From an uncultured Anaerotignum sp. (GTDB lineage: Bacteria; Bacillota; Clostridia; Lachnospirales; Anaerotignaceae), in the NCBI GenBank assembly GCA_944381385.1, contig CALWKZ010000106.1:1-38817 (forward strand): DNA of 38,817 nt. Reading direction: 5' to 3'. Shown here piece after piece: positions 34,205 to 38,817 of the stretch. A program made the position numbers and the translations under genes. The number at the start of each line of letters is the position of its first letter. The first letter of the stretch is position 1. Below the pieces are notes generated by a model. It made no database searches. It saw only the letters and a program-made list of their open reading frames with translations, and was not told the DNA's origin.

Positions 34205-34819
34205 ATGCCAAAGGTTGGATATTCAGAAGAAGAACGGGAACAGATCCGCAAAGACTTGCTTACGACCGCTTTGGAGCTGATGGCAAAGCAGGGCATCCAG
34301 CATACCACAGTAGAGCAGATCTATAAAAAAGTAGGGATTTCCCGTACCTTTTTCTATACCTTTTTTCCCACAAAGGAGGATCTGGTGGTAGAGACGTTGT
34401 ATTTACAGCAGCCGAAGGTACTGGATTTTGCCAGAAAACTGGTATCAGACCCTACGCTCAGCTGGCGGGAGGCTGTAACCCAATTCCTCCATACCTGCTG
34501 TTATGGGGAGCGGAACGGTATCGCCATTATGACTACGGAGGAACAGCAGATGACCTTCCGGCGCCTTTCCCCGGAAAGCTATGGCACCTTTCGGCGGAAA
34601 CAGGTGGCGCTCTTCGGCGGTATCCTGGAAATATTTGGCGTGAAGGCCAATGCGGACCGTATCGCCCTGTTTACCAATCTAAGTCTGGCGGTCATGATTT
34701 TACGCAGAGCCATTCCCGGAACATTGCCGATGCTGGTGCCGGAGGCAGTGGATGAGACCGTCCGCTTTCAGATTCGTTCTATTGTAGATTGTTTGGAGGA
34801 AATGAAAGAAGAAAGTTAA
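34205..34819 (+). CDS. TetR/AcrR-family regulator
   Basis: A 204-residue repressor-type protein. The N-terminal helix-turn-helix is clear: LLTTALELMAKQGIQHTTVEQIYKKVGISRTFFYTFFPTKEDLV (about residues 15-60). The rest is a helical ligand-binding domain without recognisable specificity. ATGs are at 34199 and 34205; AGGGGG ends right before the first, so the second, with six-base spacing, is preferred. A terminator follows its stop, so it is monocistronic. The divergent unknown gene at 33509 may be a target (inference). Confidence 0.9.
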   Translation: MPKVGYSEEEREQIRKDLLTTALELMAKQGIQHTTVEQIYKKVGISRTFFYTFFPTKEDLVVETLYLQQPKVLDFARKLVSDPTLSWREAVTQFLHTCCYGERNGIAIMTTEEQQMTFRRLSPESYGTFRRKQVALFGGILEIFGVKANADRIALFTNLSLAVMILRRAIPGTLPMLVPEAVDETVRFQIRSIVDCLEEMKEES

Positions 34820-34820
34820 A

Positions 34821-34860
34821 ATCCGTCTGAAAAATTCTTTAGACGGATATACTTTTACTT
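34821..34860 (+). terminator. Terminator after the TetR-type gene
   Basis: A perfect ATCCGTCT/AGACGGAT stem with a T-rich tail. Confidence 0.75.
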
Positions 34861-34882
34861 CAAATAAAGACAAATTTATAAA
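34854..34882 (+). promoter_or_regulatory. Possible promoter of the gene at 34957
   Basis: TTTACT (34854-34859) and TATAAA (34877-34882) spaced 17 bp. The leader then contains an AACGGC/GCCGTT hairpin at about 34909-34925. Confidence 0.45.
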
Positions 34883-34956
34883 AAAATCTTTATTTTTAAG
34901 GCTGTTGAACGGCAAAAGGCCGTTTTAAGGCAATATTTTTTTAGGAGGGAAAGCAT

Positions 34957-35442
34957 ATGGGTTTATTCGGAAAATTATTCAAGGGACCGGAGATCGACAT
35001 GGAAAAAAGCGACGCTAACGCCAAGAAAATGCGTCTGCTCTTTAACCAGGTAGTAGAAAACGGGGAGGACTACCGTCTGATCTTTGGCTATACAGAGGAT
35101 GTGGCCTGGTTCAATTACGGTTTTGTCCATGGCAGCAAAACGAAGATCGGCAATCTGATCGTAGGCTGGAACGAGGAAAGCAATACCATTGTGGTAGTGC
35201 CTACAGTGCCGGATCTTTCCGGCTGCGGCGACCCTACCTATTACCGCCAGTCGGAGATTTTGAAGGCGTACCGGAACAAATATCCCACAGACGCCTTTGT
35301 GATCTATCCCGACAAGAAAGGTTATATCGGCATCAACGCCTATGACTGGCTGGAGGATGAAAAGCTCTATGTTTACGTTTCCCAGGAGGAAGAGCTGAAA
35401 GCCTTTACAGATTTCTTCATGAACCGGTTCTCCACAAAATGA
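34957..35442 (+). CDS. Unrecognised soluble protein
   Basis: A 161-residue protein without signal peptide. It starts MGLFGKLFKGPEIDM and is rich in aromatic residues in alternating strands (YRLIFGYTEDVAWFNYGFV, KIGNLIVGWN, TIVVVPTVPDLSGCG). The pattern suggests a beta-rich compact domain; I cannot name a family. AGGAGG lies nine bases before the ATG. It is followed two bases later by the ribosome binding site of a small membrane-protein gene, so the two form a unit. Confidence 0.78.
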   Translation: MGLFGKLFKGPEIDMEKSDANAKKMRLLFNQVVENGEDYRLIFGYTEDVAWFNYGFVHGSKTKIGNLIVGWNEESNTIVVVPTVPDLSGCGDPTYYRQSEILKAYRNKYPTDAFVIYPDKKGYIGINAYDWLEDEKLYVYVSQEEELKAFTDFFMNRFSTK

Positions 35443-35452
35443 GGTGGTGAGA

Positions 35453-35641
35453 ATGCTGAAAGAAGCGGGGATTCTCTTCCTGGTGATGCTGGGGATTGTG
35501 ATTTTGGGGCAGATGTGGTTCCATTTTGTGGACGGGATACTGGAAGGGATAAAAGACCGTCTGTTTCCGCCTAAGGAGCCTATGGCCTGGCAACCTCTGC
35601 CTGAGGAGGAAGAAAACAGAAAAGATACAGAAAAGGGGTAA
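35453..35641 (+). CDS. Small single-helix membrane protein
   Basis: A 62-residue protein with one hydrophobic helix (about 5-22) and a charged cytoplasmic tail rich in Glu, Pro and Lys. The ATG at 35453 is six bases after GAGGTG; a GTG at 35444 would lie within that site. It is 10 bp after the preceding gene and ends before a strong terminator. It may anchor its neighbour's product, but that is inference. Confidence 0.65.
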   Translation: MLKEAGILFLVMLGIVILGQMWFHFVDGILEGIKDRLFPPKEPMAWQPLPEEEENRKDTEKG

Positions 35642-35671
35642 ACAACAGCGTTTTTATCGGAAAATGAATTA

Positions 35672-35712
35672 GCCGGAATCCTTGGAAAACGAAGGACTCC
35701 GGCCATTTTTTT
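35672..35712 (+). terminator. Terminator after the two-gene unit
   Basis: GCCGGAATCCTT and AAGGACTCCGGC (one mismatch) around an eight-base loop, followed by ATTTTTTTTC. Nearly the same arms as the 6340-6374 terminator. Confidence 0.85.
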
Positions 35713-35747
35713 CAGAAAAACACAGCCGCCGTATTTTTTCTCGACGC

Positions 35748-36647
35748 TTAGATCAGGTGCAATGCTTCAAACTCATTTTTTTCCAGCAGACCGCCTTCCT
35801 TCGCTACCACAGCGGCGGAAACACGGTTGGCGCTTTCCAGGGTTTTCTGCCAGTCCCAGCCAAAGCGTCTGCCGGCGATGACGGCGCCCATATGGGAATC
35901 CCCGGCACCGATGGTATCCTTCACTTTGGTGGGGCAGGGGGCCGCCAGATACTCCTGTTTGCCGTCGAAGCAATAGGCGCCATTTTCGCCCAAAGTGATG
36001 ATAACGGGACTTTCAGTTCTTTCATAAAGCCACCGAGCCGCTTTTTGATAGGTGGTTTCTCCCGAATATGACAGGCTTTCCTCCTCATTTAAGTGGAGGA
36101 TGGGATGGAGGGCGAAAAGGGCTTCCATGCGGTCAGCGGGGATTTTCAGGATACGGGGGCCGGGGGCGAAATAAATCTGGTATTCCGGATGCCGTTTCAG
36201 ATAATGTATAATATTCCAGCCGGTGTATTCCTCGATTTCCAGACCGCAGGTATAGACGCTGTCGATGGTCTCTGTATGGATATTTTCCAGATATTCTTCG
36301 TAAAAGGTGTATTCAATGCCGTGATCCACAATAAAGGTGCGCTCGCCGTCGGCCTCTACCATGCAGTAGCAGCAGCCGTTTTCTTTTTCCGGCACACGGA
36401 CGTAAATAGGTACGCCTCGTTCCTCCAGCTTTTCCCTGACGAAATTTCCGTAAATGCCACCGCCTACGGCAGTGCAAAGACTGTTGGCCGCGCCGAAATG
36501 GCGCAGGATATCGCTGACCAGAAAGGCACAGCCGCCCAGGGACCGTGTCTGTTTCAGGATATGGATATCCTCCTGTTTGACAGGAAGATGGTCGATGTTT
36601 ATGATAACGTCAACGACGGTGGAGCCGATGACCAGTGTCTGCTTCAT
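35748..36647 (-). CDS. PfkB-family carbohydrate kinase
   Basis: A 299-residue ribokinase/PfkB kinase. The N-terminal strand and GG loop (TRSLGGCAFLVSDIL) bind substrate; the C-terminal PfkB signature is DTIGAGDSHMGAV (catalytic Asp in GAGD), preceded by the LGENGAY nucleotide loop. Substrate is unknown; the His after GAGDS departs from the common Phe/Ala. The start has AAGGAGG upstream. The gene follows the MBL gene but a terminator lies between, so it probably has its own weak promoter (TATACT near 36675-36680). Confidence 0.9.
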   Translation of the reverse strand: MKQTLVIGSTVVDVIINIDHLPVKQEDIHILKQTRSLGGCAFLVSDILRHFGAANSLCTAVGGGIYGNFVREKLEERGVPIYVRVPEKENGCCYCMVEADGERTFIVDHGIEYTFYEEYLENIHTETIDSVYTCGLEIEEYTGWNIIHYLKRHPEYQIYFAPGPRILKIPADRMEALFALHPILHLNEEESLSYSGETTYQKAARWLYERTESPVIITLGENGAYCFDGKQEYLAAPCPTKVKDTIGAGDSHMGAVIAGRRFGWDWQKTLESANRVSAAVVAKEGGLLEKNEFEALHLI

Positions 36648-36696
36648 AAGGAGCCTCCTTGCGTTTTTCTTCCAGTATACAACGATTTATTCCTGA

Positions 36697-36738
36697 AAAA
36701 AAGCCTTTTCCCTTTGATGAAAGAGAAAAGGCTTTTTT
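36697..36738. terminator. Terminator after the MBL gene
   Basis: AAAAAAGCCTTTTC and GAAAAGGCTTTTTT form a perfect 14-bp stem with a 14-base loop. T-runs on both strands. It overlaps the MBL stop codon. Confidence 0.85.
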
Positions 36739-37451
36739 TACAATAAAGAAAGCTCCCGCCGTAGTTCCGCCAAAAGCTCTGCCTTTGTCTGGGGCGGGTG
36801 ATGGCCTTTGACGCAGAGGGAAAAGGGGATTTCCTCCAAAGCGGCAATATGGGCCGCCAGCAGTTTTTTGTCATAGACCCAGTCCTCTCCTACAGGCACA
36901 GAGCAGTAGGCATCCCCCAGAAAGAGCACGCCCTCTGCCAGAAGGACGGCGCAGTCCTGGGCGTGGGGGGAGACCAGCTCGAAAAACCGGATGGGGATAT
37001 CCAGCTCCAGGGTGATCTCTCCCTGAAATGTCAGGTCAGCGGGGCGGACCCGGATCTCCATAGGCCGGGGGTATTCCTCCCGGATATGGGTATCGCAGAA
37101 GAGGGATTCCTCGCCGGTTTCCAGCCGCTTTTTCATTTCTTCCTCTGTCCAGCCCCAGCTTGCCATGGTTTTCAGCAGCTGGTTTGTTTTTTGGGAAGCC
37201 AGGCAGAAACAGTCTGCTGCCTCTATGCCATAAGTATGGTCCCAATGGGAATGGGTCGCACAGAGCAGCTTCGGCCGGGGCAGTCCCTCCGCCGCCAGCA
37301 GAGCCCGGTATTCCTCCACATGAGCGGGGGAATTGCCGGCATCTACCATAAGGGGATAACGGCTGTCTTTGATATAGCCCAGGCAGGGCCGGTCCCGACG
37401 CTCTTCATGGGTAGTGTAATAGATATTTTTCGTCAGTTGCTTCAGTTCCAT
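36738..37451 (-). CDS. MBL-fold metallo-hydrolase
   Basis: A 237-residue metallo-beta-lactamase-fold hydrolase. The zinc motif HSHWDH (about 67-72, HxHxDH) is complete; further ligands are likely in SPHAQDCAV, LGDAY and the final KGHHPP. Substrate is unknown; the family includes glyoxalase-II-like, RNase-like and lactonase enzymes, but short length and lack of added domains favour a small-molecule hydrolase. AAAAGGAG precedes the ATG. It is 15 bp after the patatin-like gene and cotranscribed with it. Confidence 0.9.
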   Translation of the reverse strand: MELKQLTKNIYYTTHEERRDRPCLGYIKDSRYPLMVDAGNSPAHVEEYRALLAAEGLPRPKLLCATHSHWDHTYGIEAADCFCLASQKTNQLLKTMASWGWTEEEMKKRLETGEESLFCDTHIREEYPRPMEIRVRPADLTFQGEITLELDIPIRFFELVSPHAQDCAVLLAEGVLFLGDAYCSVPVGEDWVYDKKLLAAHIAALEEIPFSLCVKGHHPPQTKAELLAELRRELSLL

Positions 37452-37466
37452 AGGTACGCTCCTTTT

Positions 37467-38315
37467 TTAGTCCTTCAGGAAATCCTCCAGCTCCTTCTGC
37501 CGCTGTTGGGCGTGGCGGTAGCCGTGAAGGTAAAACTGCATCAGCTTATGATAATCGGATTCCATTCTGCCTACGACGGGGATCTCCGGCCGGAAGGAAA
37601 GGATTTTTCCCTCTTTTTCCAGCCTGCGGATCTCCGCCAGGGTCCTGTTGTATGTTTTGGGCCGCCGCAGCAGAAGCTCTTCCACCATGGGGTACTGCCG
37701 GTACATTTTTCCGATGAGCTTTGCCGATTTCCCCAGTGTCATGCGGAAATCCGGGTTTCTGGTCTGGATGACCACTACTTTCTCACAGCCCATGTCAAAG
37801 GCCCGCTGGATGGGGATGGAATCGGAAAGCCCGCCGTCCAGATAAGGGGTGCCCTCCAGCAGTACGGCGGGAGCGGCCCCAGGCATGGTGCAGGAGGCTT
37901 TGCCGATCTCCATGAGCCGTTTTTTGTCCTCTCTCTCATGGAAAAATTCCGCCTCGCCTGTCAGACAGTTGGTACAGCAGTATTCGTCGTATACCTCTGA
38001 CTGAAAATAGGCGTCAAAGTCAAAGGGGAAATATTTGTTGGGATAATGCCGGAAGATCATATCCATATCCATGAGGACATGCTTTTTCCAAAGGACCTTC
38101 CAGCCCGTATAGGCGTATTTTTTGTCTGTATGGATCATGCAGTCCCGGGTTCGGCCGATCTGGCCGGAAACAAGATCCAGACCGTTGCAGGCCCCTGCCG
38201 ACACACCCACCAGATAGGGGAAGGAAATGCCCTGCTCCATCCAATAGTCCAGAACGCCCGCCGTGTAAACGCCACGGGCGGCGCCTCCTTCCAATACCAG
38301 ACCGATTTTTTTCAT
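37467..38315 (-). CDS. Patatin-like phospholipase family protein
   Basis: A 282-residue patatin-like protein, of the family that hydrolyses lipid acyl esters with a Ser-Asp dyad. All motifs are present: oxyanion hole GGAARG near residue 10, nucleophile GVSAG (about 37-41) and the DGGLSD aspartate. The sequence KVVVIQTRNPDFRM following the Asp matches the YchK/RssA-like subgroup. The ATG at 38315 is chosen because of the conserved LVLEGGAARG right after it; the frame extends to 38372. GAAAGGA lies about ten bases upstream. It shares a transcript with the MBL gene. Confidence 0.9.
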   Translation of the reverse strand: MKKIGLVLEGGAARGVYTAGVLDYWMEQGISFPYLVGVSAGACNGLDLVSGQIGRTRDCMIHTDKKYAYTGWKVLWKKHVLMDMDMIFRHYPNKYFPFDFDAYFQSEVYDEYCCTNCLTGEAEFFHEREDKKRLMEIGKASCTMPGAAPAVLLEGTPYLDGGLSDSIPIQRAFDMGCEKVVVIQTRNPDFRMTLGKSAKLIGKMYRQYPMVEELLLRRPKTYNRTLAEIRRLEKEGKILSFRPEIPVVGRMESDYHKLMQFYLHGYRHAQQRQKELEDFLKD

Positions 38316-38355
38316 GCCGTTCGCTTCCTTTCTTTTCTTTATTTCAGAAACAGAT

Positions 38356-38388
38356 GCCGGAGCCCTTCTCAAATGGAAAAACTCCGGC
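38356..38388 (-). terminator. Weak terminator after the RND gene
   Basis: A GCCGGAG/CTCCGGC stem downstream of the RND stop; the tail on the minus strand is only ATCTGTTTCT. Confidence 0.45.
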
Positions 38389-38416
38389 GATGCCTTGGAT
38401 GTATTTATTTTGGGAG

Positions 38417-38817
38417 TCAGCCCTCGGTGGCGGCTGTTTCCGCTGCCTTAGCCGCTTTGGCCGCCCGTTTGGCCACCTTTTTGCGCAGGCGTTTTTCCCT
38501 CCGGCGGTTCATCCAGGCATAAATCACAGGAATGAATACCAGTGTAACCATGGAGGAAAGGGTCAGGCCGAAGATAACGCTCAGAGCCAGAGAACGCATC
38601 ATTTCACTGCCTTCCTGCTGGGTCACCACCATAGGCACCAGACCCAGGATGGTCGTCAACGTCGTCATCATAATGGGACGCAGACGGCGAGGGCCGGCGG
38701 TGGTCAGGGCCTTATAGCAGCTCATGCCGCGGCTCATCAGCTGGTTGGTATAGTCTACCAGCACGATACCGTTGTTAACGACCATGCCCGCCAGCATGAT
38801 AAAGCCCATCATAGCCG
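38417..38817 (-). CDS. RND-family efflux transporter, C-terminal part (runs off window)
   Basis: The last 133 or so codons of an RND exporter (AcrB/MexB/CzcA-like); the 5' part lies past 38817. The segment GFIMLAGMVVNNGIVLVDYTNQL is the characteristic TM helix with the GxxxxNxxI motif of the HAE family, followed by PRRLRPIMMTTLTTILGLVP. Two further helices follow, then a cytoplasmic basic/Ala-rich tail of about 30 residues (RRREKRLRKKVAKRAAKAA). RND exporters in Gram-positive cells work with a membrane fusion partner, not seen here. The substrate is not determined. Confidence 0.9.
   Translation of the reverse strand, partial: AMMGFIMLAGMVVNNGIVLVDYTNQLMSRGMSCYKALTTAGPRRLRPIMMTTLTTILGLVPMVVTQQEGSEMMRSLALSVIFGLTLSSMVTLVFIPVIYAWMNRRREKRLRKKVAKRAAKAAKAAETAATEG

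Overview
The window is the replication-origin region of a low-to-mid-GC Gram-positive bacterium, most likely a Clostridia member of or close to Lachnospiraceae. The evidence is the gene order yidC–yidD–rnpA–rpmH / oriC / dnaA–dnaN–S4–recF–gyrB–gyrA, AAAGGAGG-type ribosome binding sites, class-1 parS sites, a Soj/ParA–ParB pair plus a Noc-type ParB, and tRNA genes without encoded CCA. The species cannot be named from the sequence alone. oriC lies near 18.2–18.7 kb with a second DnaA-box cluster at 20.05–20.26 kb. Genes left of it read mostly leftward and genes right of it mostly rightward, so most are co-directional with replication. The exceptions (4.3–6.3 kb plus; 33.5–34.0 and 35.7–38.8 kb minus) are accessory genes.

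Left arm. 1–4.2 kb (minus): 5' end of parB, parA, a YegS-type lipid kinase carrying one parS site in its coding sequence and a second just behind it, argS, and a small two-helix membrane protein. 4.3–6.3 kb (plus): a putative operon of a membrane-anchored alpha/beta-hydrolase with an altered active site and two tandem hotdog thioesterase-like paralogues. 6.5–8.1 kb (minus): a secreted GH26-like glycosidase with an Ig-like domain. 8.3–18.1 kb (minus): noc-like parB, then, read from oriC outward, rpmH, rnpA, yidD, yidC, jag, mnmE, a MATE exporter, mnmG, a small unknown gene and rsmG. The MATE gene and the unknown gene interrupt a cluster that is otherwise well conserved.

Right arm. 18.7–28.2 kb (plus): dnaA, dnaN, an S4-domain RNA-binding gene, an unrecognised membrane-anchored protein, recF, gyrB and gyrA. 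Both gyrase subunits carry non-consensus residues at positions tied to quinolone interaction. 28.3–32.5 kb (plus): a zinc-ribbon membrane protein overlapping a TPM-domain protein, a CapA-like lipoprotein and a FadR-type GntR regulator.

32.6–33.5 kb is a tRNA locus (Thr, Tyr, initiator Met) with a good promoter. Between tRNA-Thr and tRNA-Tyr sits a tandem ~120-bp element, two copies plus a 17-bp third start. Each copy folds into two hairpins, and stem differences between copies are compensatory. After tRNA-fMet there are two decayed copies of the tRNA 3' end, each followed by its own terminator-like hairpin. This locus holds the most unusual signal in the window.

33.5–38.8 kb is an accessory segment: a secreted/membrane unknown, a TetR regulator, two unknown co-oriented genes, a PfkB sugar kinase, an MBL hydrolase, a patatin-like protein and the C-terminus of an RND exporter. 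Several operons end in terminators sharing a CCGGA…TCCGG core. No rRNA, CRISPR array, transposase or phage gene was seen.
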